This document shows positions 8,940 through 16,957 of a DNA stretch of 41,141 nucleotides, in pieces; position 1 is the stretch's first letter; every line of letters starts with the position of its first letter. Source of the stretch: Deltaproteobacteria bacterium. GTDB taxonomy: Bacteria > Desulfobacterota > Syntrophorhabdia > Syntrophorhabdales > JANXAF01. The translations under genes were made by a program, and so were the position numbers. Under the pieces are notes generated by a model. It did not search any database. It saw nothing but the letters and a program-made list of their open reading frames with translations, and was not told where the DNA came from. The stretch is taken from assembly GCA_026417175.1 (NCBI GenBank), contig JAOADT010000003.1:1-41141 (forward strand), written 5' to 3'.

Positions 8940-8974
8940 CAAATTTGTTTTCTTTGAACTTCAATAAATTTGTA
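8938..8974. promoter_or_regulatory. Candidate IclR operator: palindrome plus imperfect copy
   Basis: AACAAATTTGTT (8938-8949) is a perfect 12-bp palindrome. A second AAATTT-centred imperfect copy lies at 8963-8974, its centre 25 bp away. The first touches the nfnA -35 and lies just upstream of the iclR -35 (8954); the second falls inside the iclR promoter spacer. AT-rich palindromes in this position are usual for IclR-family operators, but binding is inferred. Confidence 0.4.
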
Positions 8975-8983
8975 TGATATAAA
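8954..8983 (+). promoter_or_regulatory. Promoter of the IclR-family regulator
   Basis: TTGAAC (8954-8959), 18-bp spacer, TATAAA (8978-8983). A transcript start near 8990 lies downstream of the in-frame TTG at 8970, which supports the ATG at 9000 as the true start codon. Confidence 0.6.
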
Positions 8984-8999
8984 TACGACTGTTTTACAT

Positions 9000-9779
9000 A
9001 TGTACACGGCCCCAGCTATAAAGAAAGCTTTCCGCATTCTTAGACTGATCGTAGAGAAAAATCGTCCGTTGAATGTGACTGAGATCGCAAAGTATCTCGC
9101 CTTAAGCAAAAGCACAACCTATGGAATATTAAAAGCACTTGAAGAAGAACAACTTGTTCTCAAAGATAGGACAAACAAGAGATACGTAGTTGGAAAAGGA
9201 CTCATGGACCTTTCTAAGAAAGTTTTTAAGTGGTTCGAGCTCACCATAGTTGCACGGCCGCTCATTGAAGAGCTCGTCCAAAAAGTGGATGAAACTGCGT
9301 TCTTAGGGATTAAGGAAGGGGAAAAGATAAGAGTTATAGACGTAGTTGAGGCCCACAAAGAACTCAAGGTTTCACCAAAAATAGATACCCTTTTCCCGGT
9401 CAACACGTCCGCCTTTCTTAAACTATATCTGTCCCAATATGACCTCCCCGAAGTAAAGAGTATGCTAAAGGATATGAAAATTCCAAAATACACTGAAAAC
9501 ACCATAACTGAAACGGATAGACTAGTGCTCGAAATTGCTAAAACTAAAGATCAGGGGTATAGTATAGATAAAGAGGAATACATAAAGGGAATCAGGGCCT
9601 GCGCAACGATTGTCCCTAATGTGGGAAACAGTTTCGTGACTTTATGTATACTAGGATTTTCTAATTCTTTAACCGATGAAAAAGTAACACAAACAGGAGA
9701 GATTTTAAAAAAAATAGCCCGTTCAATTTCGGAAAGGATGCATTTTCTAAATGGAGAGATTCTTGGGATGTTGAAATGA
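9000..9779 (+). CDS. IclR-family transcriptional regulator
   Basis: 259 residues from ATG 9000 (MYTAPAIKKAFRILRLI). The N-terminal winged helix-turn-helix reads LNVTEIAKYLALSKSTTYGILKALEEEQLV; the C-terminal effector domain contains DQGYSIDKEEYIKGIRACA, the family's characteristic motif. Such regulators respond to small carboxylic or aromatic acids as repressors or activators. It is divergent from nfnA, with a palindrome between the two promoters, so it may control itself and the nfnAB operon. It is also followed 62 bases later by the NEW3/ABC genes on the same strand. An in-frame TTG at 8970 would add ten residues but lies upstream of the predicted transcription start. Confidence 0.88.
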   Translation: MYTAPAIKKAFRILRLIVEKNRPLNVTEIAKYLALSKSTTYGILKALEEEQLVLKDRTNKRYVVGKGLMDLSKKVFKWFELTIVARPLIEELVQKVDETAFLGIKEGEKIRVIDVVEAHKELKVSPKIDTLFPVNTSAFLKLYLSQYDLPEVKSMLKDMKIPKYTENTITETDRLVLEIAKTKDQGYSIDKEEYIKGIRACATIVPNVGNSFVTLCILGFSNSLTDEKVTQTGEILKKIARSISERMHFLNGEILGMLK

Positions 9780-9841
9780 TAAATTAGTAACAGTATAAAT
9801 AAATTAATACAAGTGAAACATTTCTAACAAGGGAGGTTAAT

Positions 9842-11062
9842 GTGGAAATGGCGAGAAAGAAAATTGTGTTGATATTTATGGTTTGTTTTCTCTCTCTACT
9901 ATTTTATTGGCCAAGTTTTAGCGCTGAAACCAAGAAAAAGGTGGAAGATTATGAAAAACTACCAGAGAGATCACTCACGATGGCTGCAGAATTTCCAGGG
10001 ATTGAAGTACCTCCAGGGGAGTCCGTAAATATGAATATTACCTTTTTTAACAGGGGTAAAACCACAGAATCAGTTAACGTAAGGATCGTTTCAAAACCAG
10101 AAAACTGGAGGACAAGAATAAAGAGCGAGAATTTTACTGTTACTGCTGTATCTGTCCCTTGGGGCGAAGATAAAACTGTGGTATTCGAGGCAGAACCTGA
10201 CAGATCGGTTAGGCCAGGTGATTACCCATTTGTAATAGAAGCCAAAACGTCTGATGAGAAGATAGTTCTCACACAGAGAATACTCGTAAAGGTGAGAGAA
10301 TTTGAAAAGGGTGCAGCCAGGGGTATAAAGCTTACAACCTCGTATCCAGTGCTTAAAGGTCCTTCTGATGCAAAATTTGAATTTTCAGTTGAAGCTGAGA
10401 ACAAATTAGACAGAGATGCGGTCTTTAACCTTTCGGCACAGGTGCCAGAGGGTTGGGAGGTGAATTTCAAACCTGCCTACGAGTATAAGACCATCTCGAG
10501 TCTTAAGCTTAGGGCAAACCAAAGCCAAAATCTCACAGTCGAGATCACACCTTATAAAGATGCAAAGCCTGGTAGTTACCCTGTAATAGTAAGAGCAACG
10601 TATGGTGAAATGAAGGCAGAGATTCCTCTCACTGTTGTCATCACAGGTACTTACTCTATAGATGCGGGTACTCTCACTGGTTTATTAAGTCTAGAGGCAA
10701 GACAAGGCAAAAAAACATCCGTCACTGTGTTTTTAAAGAATACGGGAAGCGCAACGTTAAATAACATTGCTTTTACATCTTTCAAACCAGAAAACTGGAA
10801 AGTTGAGTTTAATCCGGAAAGAATAGCTGTTCTTGAACCCAATCAGATAAAACAGGTTGAGGTTTCAATAACACCTTACGAAGAGGCTTTGGTCGGAGAT
10901 TACTCGGTTACGGTAAATATTGATGCTGGAAGAACTTCCAAGAATCTTGAATTTAGGGTGACCGTGCGGGCTGCAGCGGTATGGGGATGGATAGGTGTTG
11001 GTATAATCGCATTTGTTATCGTCGGTTTGATGGTTCTTTTTAGGGTTGTGGGGAGAAGGTGA
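9842..11062 (+). CDS. NEW3-domain membrane-anchored exported protein
   Basis: 406 residues. A signal peptide or anchor occupies about residues 6-28, ending SFSAE. There follow three similar beta-sandwich segments of the NPCBM-associated NEW3 type (SKPENWRTRI, VPEGWEVNF and FKPENWKVEF mark the same strand in each, with PGDYPFVI, PGSYPVIV and VGDYSVTV closing strands). A C-terminal membrane helix runs over about 380-402 and ends RVVGRR. The start is GTG 9842, five bases after GGGAGG (9831-9836); ATG 9848 is less well spaced. It overlaps or abuts the ABC ATPase gene (GGTGAAATG), so the protein is probably the extracytoplasmic partner of that exporter. Substrate unknown. Confidence 0.75.
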   Translation: MEMARKKIVLIFMVCFLSLLFYWPSFSAETKKKVEDYEKLPERSLTMAAEFPGIEVPPGESVNMNITFFNRGKTTESVNVRIVSKPENWRTRIKSENFTVTAVSVPWGEDKTVVFEAEPDRSVRPGDYPFVIEAKTSDEKIVLTQRILVKVREFEKGAARGIKLTTSYPVLKGPSDAKFEFSVEAENKLDRDAVFNLSAQVPEGWEVNFKPAYEYKTISSLKLRANQSQNLTVEITPYKDAKPGSYPVIVRATYGEMKAEIPLTVVITGTYSIDAGTLTGLLSLEARQGKKTSVTVFLKNTGSATLNNIAFTSFKPENWKVEFNPERIAVLEPNQIKQVEVSITPYEEALVGDYSVTVNIDAGRTSKNLEFRVTVRAAAVWGWIGVGIIAFVIVGLMVLFRVVGRR

Positions 11063-11063
11063 A

Positions 11064-11813
11064 ATGAGCGTTGCCGTAATTGAAACCCAAAACCTGACAA
11101 AACAGTATGGTCCACAGAAGGCTGTGGACAATGTTACATTTAATGTATACGAGGGTGAAATTTTTGGTCTTTTGGGACCAAATGGTGCTGGTAAAACAAC
11201 AATCATCCTTATGCTCCTTGGACTCACTGAACCGACTAGTGGCAGAGCGAGAGTCCTTGGGGTTGATCCCACAAGAGACGCCATAAAGGTTAAAGGCATG
11301 ATTGGTTATATGCCAGAAAATGTAGGATTCTATAATGACATGAACGCCATTCAAAGTCTAAAGTTCATAGGGGAGTTAAATGGTATCCCCAAAGATATTC
11401 TACAAGAAAGGATAGAATCTGCTCTTAAGACCGTCGGGCTCGACCAGGATGCAAAGAAGAAAATTGGAGCTTATTCGAGGGGAATGAGGCAGAGGCTTGC
11501 CATAGCTGAACTACTGATTAAAGAACCAAAAGTAGCCTTTCTGGATGAACCAACCTTGGGACTTGATCCAGATGCCACATCTAGAGTTATTGAACTGATT
11601 GAAACATTAAGAAAAGAGAAAAATATGACCATAGTTCTATGTTCCCATTATCTTGAGATGGTTCAGAAACTATGTAACAGAGTTGCCATAATGATAAAGG
11701 GAAAGATGGTAGCCCAAGGAGAGATAGAAAAACTAGCGCGAGAAAAATTTGGAATAGGACAGGAAGAGTACACACTTGAAGAGATTTACATGAGGTATTT
11801 CATGGAGGCTTAA
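11064..11813 (+). CDS. ABC transporter ATP-binding protein
   Basis: 249 residues, a DrrA/CcmA-type ATPase of ABC-2 exporters. Walker A is LLGPNGAGKTT, the Q-loop lies in GYMPENVGF, the signature is the variant YSRGMRQRLAIAELL, Walker B is VAFLDEPTLGLDP and the switch histidine is in LCSHYLEMV. The ATG at 11064 is preferred to the GTG at 11046 because GGAGAAGG (11052-11059) is correctly spaced and the sequence then begins SVAVIETQNLTKQYG. The start lies one base after the NEW3 gene stop, implying coupled translation. Confidence 0.92.
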   Translation: MSVAVIETQNLTKQYGPQKAVDNVTFNVYEGEIFGLLGPNGAGKTTIILMLLGLTEPTSGRARVLGVDPTRDAIKVKGMIGYMPENVGFYNDMNAIQSLKFIGELNGIPKDILQERIESALKTVGLDQDAKKKIGAYSRGMRQRLAIAELLIKEPKVAFLDEPTLGLDPDATSRVIELIETLRKEKNMTIVLCSHYLEMVQKLCNRVAIMIKGKMVAQGEIEKLAREKFGIGQEEYTLEEIYMRYFMEA

Positions 11814-11816
11814 ATA

Positions 11817-12773
11817 ATGGGAGGATTGAAAGTTATCTTTAAAAAAGAGCTCTCAGATCATTTCACTAGTTATAGATTTCTTATTATTTTTTCATTGATA
11901 TGGATGGTCAGTCTATTAATCACATACATGGTGGGCACAAGTATCAGAGACGAGCTTTCGGGTGTCACAAAACCGAAGTACGTTTTTCTCTTGCTTTTCA
12001 TGTCTTCAGGAGGCTTTTTTTCGTTCATCCAGTTCGTCGCATTTTTTGGCCCCTTGATAGGTGTGATATTGGGGTTTGATTTGATAAATAGAGAAAAAAA
12101 TGAAGGAACTTTAAGTAGGGTCCTTGCCCAGCCAATTTATCGGGACGCTGTTATAAATGGGAAGTTTCTAGCGGGAGTTGTGACAATAAGTATAATGATG
12201 ACATCCATAGTCCTTGTAATTTCCGGACTTGGATTAAAGGTCGTTGGGGTTGTCCCTGGAATCGATGAGATCTTAAGGATCGTTATATACCTTGTCATAA
12301 GTATAGTTTACATATCTTTCTGGCTGGGCATAGCAATACTTTTCTCCATCCTTTTCAGAAGTGTGACCACATCTGCTCTCGCTTCTTTGGCGGCTTGGAT
12401 ATTTTTTACTTTCTTTGTCCCCTTAGGAGCTGGAATAGCTGCAAAATCATTTGTTCCGCCTGGAGAAGCAGACAAAACAGAAATTATTTTAAAACAGCTT
12501 TCTATTCAGAGGTCTGTCTCTCTAATTTCTCCTGTATCGCTATATTCTGAGGCATCTTCCACTATAATAGATCCCACTAAAAAGACTACAAGAGCGTACG
12601 TTTTGATGGGACCCTTTGAAAAACTTTCAATTGAACGTTTTTCCGGACCATTACCAATTTCACAGAGTCTTTTGATTGTGATTCCCTATATTATTTCTAT
12701 CGTGGCCATAACAACCATTTGTTTTGCTGTCTCATATACTGTCTTTTTAAGACAGGAGATAAGATCTCTTTAA
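11817..12773 (+). CDS. ABC-2 type transporter permease
   Basis: 318 residues with about six predicted membrane segments (LIIFSLIWMVSLLITYMVG, FSFIQFVAFFGPLIGVILGF, VTISIMMTSIVLVISGLGL, IVIYLVISIVYISFWLGI, a segment around SLAAWIFFTFFVPLGAGI, and a last one at SLLIVIPYIISIVAITTICF). The motif DLINREKNEGTLSRVLAQPIYRD between the second and third segments is typical of NosY/GldF-like permeases. A roughly 80-residue extracytoplasmic loop precedes the final helix. GGAGG at 11804-11808 serves the ATG, and the gap to the ATPase gene is 3 bases. Together with the NEW3 protein and ATPase it forms a three-component exporter of unknown substrate. Confidence 0.88.
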   Translation: MGGLKVIFKKELSDHFTSYRFLIIFSLIWMVSLLITYMVGTSIRDELSGVTKPKYVFLLLFMSSGGFFSFIQFVAFFGPLIGVILGFDLINREKNEGTLSRVLAQPIYRDAVINGKFLAGVVTISIMMTSIVLVISGLGLKVVGVVPGIDEILRIVIYLVISIVYISFWLGIAILFSILFRSVTTSALASLAAWIFFTFFVPLGAGIAAKSFVPPGEADKTEIILKQLSIQRSVSLISPVSLYSEASSTIIDPTKKTTRAYVLMGPFEKLSIERFSGPLPISQSLLIVIPYIISIVAITTICFAVSYTVFLRQEIRSL

Positions 12774-12776
12774 AAA

Positions 12777-12804
12777 GCATGTCAGGTTAGACATGCGTTT
12801 TTTT
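12777..12804 (+). terminator. Terminator-like hairpin overlapping the next start codon
   Basis: A perfect 7-bp stem, GCATGTC (12777-12783) with GACATGC (12790-12796), encloses the 6-base loop AGGTTA and is followed by G and seven T. It begins 4 bases after the permease stop. The AGG in the loop is the only Shine-Dalgarno-like sequence for the phosphoesterase, and its ATG (12793-12795) lies in the 3' arm, so the element could act both as terminator and as a translation block. Confidence 0.75.
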
Positions 12805-13593
12805 CTCATCACCTTTTTCTGTATCTTTCTCAGTTATTATGGTCACGCAGATCCTAATTATTTTCAATTTGGTGTAATAGGAGACACATCTATAGGACAA
12901 AATGAAAAGGTTTTTGTCCACTTCGTGGCTCATCTCCGAAAGATGGGTATAAAAACGTTTTTTCACACAGGGGATGTAATCCATAAACCTGGATCTGAAG
13001 CGCAATGGGACAGATTCTTAGAGATTGTAGGGGAAGAGATGGAATTCCACATCTCCTTAGGAAATCACGACGTAAACTCTGCAAAGTCTTTAATGGTTTA
13101 CAGAAATAGGATTAAAAAACCTCCCTATTACTCATTTGAGTCAGGGGATGCAATTTTTCTTATACTATGTACTGAATTACCGAAAGAAGAAGCCAAAATC
13201 GCGGGAACACAGAAGTCCTGGCTAGTAGAAAAATTAAAAAAGAATTACAATTACAAATTTGTTTTCCTTCATAGACCTCTTTTTCCAACTATATTTGGCA
13301 AATCATTTTGTCTGGATAGATTTCCGGAAGAAAGGGATAGCCTCCATAAACTTTTTTCCGAAAACGGGATTACATGCGTTTTTTCAGGCCATGAACATAT
13401 TTATAATAGGACAAAAAGGGATGGGGTCACCTACTTGACGACCGGGGGTGGCGGATCCAGATTGCTTGTACCAGTGGAAGAGTACGGCGGTTTTCATCAT
13501 TATCTTCTTGCAAAAAGAAGTAAGGATGGATATATTTTTTCGGTTTTTGACTTGAAGGGACGTATAAGAGATGAATTTATGATCAAAAAATGA
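12793..13593 (+). CDS. Exported calcineurin-like metallophosphoesterase
   Basis: 266 residues. A hydrophobic signal peptide (MRFFLITFFCIFLSYYGHA, cleavage likely before DP) precedes a metallophosphoesterase domain. All five metal/phosphate motifs are visible: GVIGDTS, FHTGDVIH, SLGNHDVN, FLHRPLF and SGHEHIYNR. Closely related folds include purple acid phosphatase-like and periplasmic phosphatases. The ATG lies inside a terminator-like hairpin (12777-12804), so expression may depend on read-through or on ribosomes leaving the permease gene. No other good start exists before the signal peptide. It is followed by the tiny bS22-like gene, whose ribosome binding site overlaps its stop codon. Confidence 0.85.
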   Translation: MRFFLITFFCIFLSYYGHADPNYFQFGVIGDTSIGQNEKVFVHFVAHLRKMGIKTFFHTGDVIHKPGSEAQWDRFLEIVGEEMEFHISLGNHDVNSAKSLMVYRNRIKKPPYYSFESGDAIFLILCTELPKEEAKIAGTQKSWLVEKLKKNYNYKFVFLHRPLFPTIFGKSFCLDRFPEERDSLHKLFSENGITCVFSGHEHIYNRTKRDGVTYLTTGGGGSRLLVPVEEYGGFHHYLLAKRSKDGYIFSVFDLKGRIRDEFMIKK

Positions 13594-13601
13594 GGTGAAA
13601 A

Positions 13602-13694
13602 ATGGGTAGTGTGCTAAAATGGAGAAGAAAAAAAATGAGAAAACATAAGTATCGTAAATTAAGAAAGAGAATGAGACACCAGAGGAAGAAGTAG
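13602..13694 (+). CDS. AURKAIP1/COX24-domain (bS22-like) mini ribosomal protein
   Basis: A 30-residue, extremely basic protein beginning MGSVLKWRRKKMRKHKYRK and ending RMRHQRKK. The pattern MGSV-x-K-xRRK-M-x-KHKxRKL-x-K-x-R-x-QR is that of the AURKAIP1/COX24 family, known as bS22 on the mycobacterial small ribosomal subunit. GAGGTG (13592-13597) gives a good ribosome binding site overlapping the phosphoesterase stop. The 3' end overlaps the convergent nfo gene by 36 bases. Automatic annotation usually misses it because of its length. Family identity is strong; a ribosome-bound role here is by homology. Confidence 0.85.
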   Translation: MGSVLKWRRKKMRKHKYRKLRKRMRHQRKK

Positions 13695-14486
13695 GGATCT
13701 CACCATTTTCATATTCTCGTGATCCATCTTCCCCATTTCCGGCGTTTCAAGAACGGCACAAAGATCGTTGATTCTAGGATCGTTCAGGATCCACCTGAAA
13801 GTTTCTTGCCCTATTTTACCGCGACCTATGTGCCAGTGTCTGTCAACCCTACTTCCGAGATCCGTTTTAGAGTCATTAAGATGGATAAGACCAATTTTAC
13901 CCTTTCCTAAAATTTGATTAGAATACTCAATTAACCTGTCCCATACTTCGAAACGTCTTATATCTATCCCAGCTTGAAAAAGGTGAGCGGTGTCCAAACA
14001 GACTTTTACGTACTCCTTTTTTATAACCTTGTCAAAAATTCTCGCGATCTCCTCTAAGGTTGCTCCTATAGAATTTTTATATCCTGCCGAGTTTTCAATA
14101 AGTATATTTATCCTAAAAACTTTTAGTGCCTCATTAAGAGCATTCGCAACCTGAATCAATCCTTCTTCTTTATCTGACCGTGATCCGCAATGTACAACAA
14201 TACAGTCTATTCCAAGTTCTAACGATAACTCAATCTCTTCAAAAAACGCTGAGATGTCTTTGAAAGAGCCTTTGGCAAGGTTTGGGAGGTAAGAAAGATG
14301 GGAAAACACTGGTAGAGAAGAAAAAAGTTTCCTGAAAGTAACTATTTCCTCACTCTTTAATTTTTTCCTCTTCCACGACCTCGGGTTTTTTACAAATATT
14401 TGGATGCATTGACACCCAAGCTTTTCGGTTTCCTTGTACGTTTTTTCAAAGCCTTTTGAAACACTCATGTGAAAACCAACTCGCAC
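13659..14486 (-). CDS. nfo: Endonuclease IV, apurinic/apyrimidinic endonuclease
   Basis: 275 residues of the Nfo TIM-barrel family, which cleaves DNA 5' to abasic sites during base-excision repair. The metal ligands of the trinuclear zinc site are all present in order: HLSYLPN, VVHCGS, IENSAGY, CLDTAHLF (Asp and His), IHLNDSK, RVDRHWHIG (Asp and His) and VLETPE. The GTG at 14486 is needed to include RVGFHMS, which matches the family N-terminus IGAHVS, so ATG 14468 is too late. No ribosome binding site is visible and a -10-like TATAGA lies just upstream, a leaderless arrangement. Convergent with the bS22-like gene. Confidence 0.93.
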   Translation of the reverse strand: MRVGFHMSVSKGFEKTYKETEKLGCQCIQIFVKNPRSWKRKKLKSEEIVTFRKLFSSLPVFSHLSYLPNLAKGSFKDISAFFEEIELSLELGIDCIVVHCGSRSDKEEGLIQVANALNEALKVFRINILIENSAGYKNSIGATLEEIARIFDKVIKKEYVKVCLDTAHLFQAGIDIRRFEVWDRLIEYSNQILGKGKIGLIHLNDSKTDLGSRVDRHWHIGRGKIGQETFRWILNDPRINDLCAVLETPEMGKMDHENMKMVRSLLLPLVSHSLS

Positions 14487-14493
14487 AATTATA

Positions 14494-14522
14494 TCTATAC
14501 CAGACTAGGCAGTTTTTTTAAA
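14494..14522 (-). promoter_or_regulatory. Possible leaderless promoter of nfo
   Basis: On the minus strand TTTAAA (14522-14517), 17-bp spacer, TATAGA (14499-14494) with an upstream TGG extension. Seven bases separate the -10 from the GTG start. The -35 is weak, so this rests mainly on the -10 and the missing Shine-Dalgarno. Confidence 0.3.
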
Positions 14523-14625
14523 CTTTCCGTCCTTAGGTTTTTGGTTGTGTAAACTCATTGTTTTTAAAATAAATTGCTTGACATCTTTTATATTGTAAAG
14601 TCTCATCATACAGTCGTTTCAGTAT

Positions 14626-15434
14626 ATGAGACAACGGAAAACGAAAAGTCACTCGAAAGGACATTACTATAAATCCTTTCTGAGGGTAATGGCAACCGAT
14701 TTATCCAAAAAGTGTTCTTCCTCTAATACGGTGTACCACTTAACTATGGCCTTAGTTGATCTCGGTTATGTAGTAAAAGATGATGCATCCTCTACGTATT
14801 CTCTTTCTGTAAAGTTTCTCAAACATGCAAAACGAAGTGGAGCGCGAAACAGTCGGACTTTTCATCAAAACCTTACCTTTCGGACTCAAGTTTTCACACC
14901 TGAGAAGGAAATAGCTTAGCTGTTTTTAATAGGGACGAATGCTAGTGATCGCGAAAAGAGACAACGATGGACAAGTAAAAGTGGTTCAGGAAATCGGGGT
15001 GCTGCGTCCAATTCACTGCACAGCACTCGGAAAGGTTTTAGCTGCTTATCTTCCAGATAGATAATTGGAAAATCTTATAAGAAATACCAGATTTGGAAAG
15101 ATGACACGTAATACAATTGTCTCTGCAGAGGAATTTCGAAAAGAAATTACTCTAATCAGACAAAGGGGATACGCCATAGATGACGAGGAACATATAGATG
15201 GTATAAGGTGCGTAGCTGTACCTGTAAAAGACCATTTCGGTGATGTTTGTGCTGCCCTTTGTGTAGTTGGACCGAAACACAGATTAAGCATGAAAAAAAA
15301 TCAAAAACATCATAAAGGACCTTTTCTCGGTTGCATCAAATCTTTCCAAAAGATTAGGATTTGAGATAAACAAGGAGGGGGTAGAAAGACTGATGATTTT
15401 TAAAATTTTCAGTAAAAAGGAGGTTTGCAGGTGA
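14626..15434 (+). pseudogene. IclR-family regulator pseudogene
   Basis: Pieces of one IclR protein lie in all three frames. ERTLL (frame of 14628), then TVYHLTMALVDLGYVVKDD (helix-turn-helix end, frame of 14626), then LAVFNRDEC, then LVIAKRDNDGQVKVVQEIG with LRPIHCTALGKVLAAYLPD (frame of 14939), then EEFRKEITLIRQRGYAIDDE. Lesions visible are a TAA at 14670, a shift near 14690, a one-base loss near 14941 (TGCTAG where TGCCTAG restores the frame), an in-frame TAA at 15062-15064, and a shift in the A8 run at about 15291-15298 that separates SVASNLSKRLGFEI from the rest. The original stop (15432-15434) overlaps the GTG of dctP, so it was once coupled to the TRAP transporter it presumably controlled. 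Confidence 0.9.
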
Positions 15435-15443
15435 AGATATTTC

Positions 15444-16433
15444 TTGCTCTGTAGGTTGTTTATAGGGATTTTTGTAAGCATCATATTTTTCGTCCCTGTA
15501 ACACTAGCACAGCAACCTAAGTATGTGCTCAAATTTAACCATGTACTTGGTCCACAGGAGCCACACCATGCTGGATTTCAAAAATGGACAAAAAATGGTT
15601 TCGATAGGACAAAAGGCGAACTCAAGATTGAAGTGTTCCATAGTGCGCAGCTAGGTGTAGAAGAAGATATAATAGAGCAAATAAGACAGGGAGCAAACTT
15701 TGGCCAAAATACGGACTCTGCACGAATGGGTAACTATGTTCCTGGCATTGCTGTCATGAACGGTCCTTATTTCGCAGAGACACTCGAAGAAGTGCAAAAG
15801 CTAAAAACCCTTCCAACGGTGAAAGCATGGCTCGATGAACTTGCAAACAAGTTCGGGATAAAGATTCTCTCTTTTAGCTGGGTTCAGGGATACAGGCATT
15901 TCTTCACAAACAAGCCTATCAAAAATCCGGAAGATCTAAAAGGTTTGAAGATCAGAACGCCACCAGCTCCAATTTGGCAGGAGTCAATAAGAGCACTGGG
16001 CGCAACCACTGTTGTGTTAGCTTTTGGCGAAATGTATCCAGTTCTTCAACAGGAAGTCGCTGATGGGGTAGAACTTGTTTACGCAAGTATACCGGCTGGC
16101 AAATTTTGCGAGGTTTTAAAATATTCCAACGAAACAAGGCACATTATGTTAATAAACTTCGAAGCGGTAAGTACTAAGTGGTTCAACGGTCTCCCACCTG
16201 AATACCAGAAGATCTTGGTTGAAGAATGTGAAAAAGCTGGAATTGAAACCTCCAAACTCATTTTAGAAAAGATAGAAAAGGAGGTAAAAGCCGATCTAAA
16301 AAATAGAGGTATAGTAATCGTAGAAGATGTGAATCTGGCAGCATTCAGGAAGGCGGGAGAAAAAGCTTATGAAGTGCTAAAGATTTTAGATGTGAAGGAG
16401 AAGATGCACAGAGAGATGGGTAAGAAAAAATAA
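15444..16433 (+). CDS. dctP: TRAP transporter solute-binding protein DctP (frameshifted 5' end)
   Basis: The body is a full DctP-type periplasmic binding protein, 329 residues as written: signal peptide core FIGIFVSIIFFVPVTLAQQ, then KYVLKFNHVL, AQLGVEEDIIEQIRQG, and the substrate-carboxylate region LKGLKIRTPPAPIW followed by LGATTVVLAFGEMYPVLQQ. The natural start is probably GTG 15431, seven bases after GGAGG (15419-15423) and overlapping the old iclR stop. But VKIFLAL from that start runs into a stop and the rest lies in another frame, so one base near 15452 appears inserted (CTGTAGG where CTGTGG would read on). A TTG at 15444 could restart translation weakly. Substrate probably a sugar acid or other carboxylate. 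Confidence 0.8.
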   Translation: MLCRLFIGIFVSIIFFVPVTLAQQPKYVLKFNHVLGPQEPHHAGFQKWTKNGFDRTKGELKIEVFHSAQLGVEEDIIEQIRQGANFGQNTDSARMGNYVPGIAVMNGPYFAETLEEVQKLKTLPTVKAWLDELANKFGIKILSFSWVQGYRHFFTNKPIKNPEDLKGLKIRTPPAPIWQESIRALGATTVVLAFGEMYPVLQQEVADGVELVYASIPAGKFCEVLKYSNETRHIMLINFEAVSTKWFNGLPPEYQKILVEECEKAGIETSKLILEKIEKEVKADLKNRGIVIVEDVNLAAFRKAGEKAYEVLKILDVKEKMHREMGKKK

Positions 16434-16436
16434 GAA

Positions 16437-16466
16437 GGAAGGCCCATCGCGGGCATTCCGCTTTTT
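16437..16466 (+). terminator. Rho-independent terminator after dctP
   Basis: GGAAGGCCC (16437-16445) pairs with GGGCATTCC (16451-16459) with one G-A mismatch, loop ATCGC, followed by GC and five T. It sits 3 bases after the dctP stop, where TRAP operons often attenuate so that the binding protein is made in excess over the membrane subunits. Confidence 0.65.
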
Positions 16467-16480
16467 CTGTGTGAGAAGCT

Positions 16481-16957
16481 ATGAAGGAGTCTTTCTTTTA
16501 TAATCGTATTTGTGAAGTGGAAGTGTTCTTAATAAGTTATTCCTGGTTTTATTTTTAGGTCTTATATTTATCGCTGCCGTTACAAGATATATGGGCCATC
16601 CCATAAACTGGTCAGTTGATGTAGCTGTCTGTCTTTTCACATGGTGTACTTTTCTAGGTGGGGATGTGGCTTTAAGAAGGGATAAACTTATGTGTGTAGA
16701 CGTGTTAGTCAGAAACCTACCCCCCAAAGATAAGATGGGTCATCCAGCTTACCAATTTGGGAATAATATTGGTATTTCTCGGAGCACTGGTCATTTATGG
16801 AGCAAAGATGTCATATACAACAAGGTTCAGAACTTTCCAGGGTATACCGTGGTTTAGCTACACATGGGTTACACTCAGCGTTCCGGTTGGTAGCACTCTT
16901 ATGATCTTGACCATACTCACTAAACTGAGAGACCATCTAAGATCCTGTGGGCATTGA
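16481..16957 (+). pseudogene. dctQ: TRAP transporter small membrane subunit DctQ, frameshifted
   Basis: A four-helix DctQ protein can be assembled only by changing frame twice. MKESFFYNRICEVEVFLIS starts at ATG 16481. A shift near 16545 leads into VLFLGLIFIAAVTRYMGH and INWSVDVAVCLFTWCTFLG, with GGDVALRRDKL, the usual DctQ motif. A second shift near 16740 leads into LGIILVFLGALVIYGAK and ending LTILTKLRDHL at 16957. The 3' end overlaps dctM by 11 bases as in intact TRAP operons. Two frameshifts in 160 codons make a functional product unlikely. Confidence 0.85.

Noticed and set aside
10865-11354. Overlapping minus-strand ORFs of 71-144 codons
   Set aside because: Antisense shadows of the NEW3 and ABC ATPase genes, with no recognisable product.
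14578-14583. Consensus TTGACA upstream of the iclR pseudogene
   Set aside because: No acceptable -10 at 16-18 bp; it may be the decayed promoter of the dead gene but cannot be supported.
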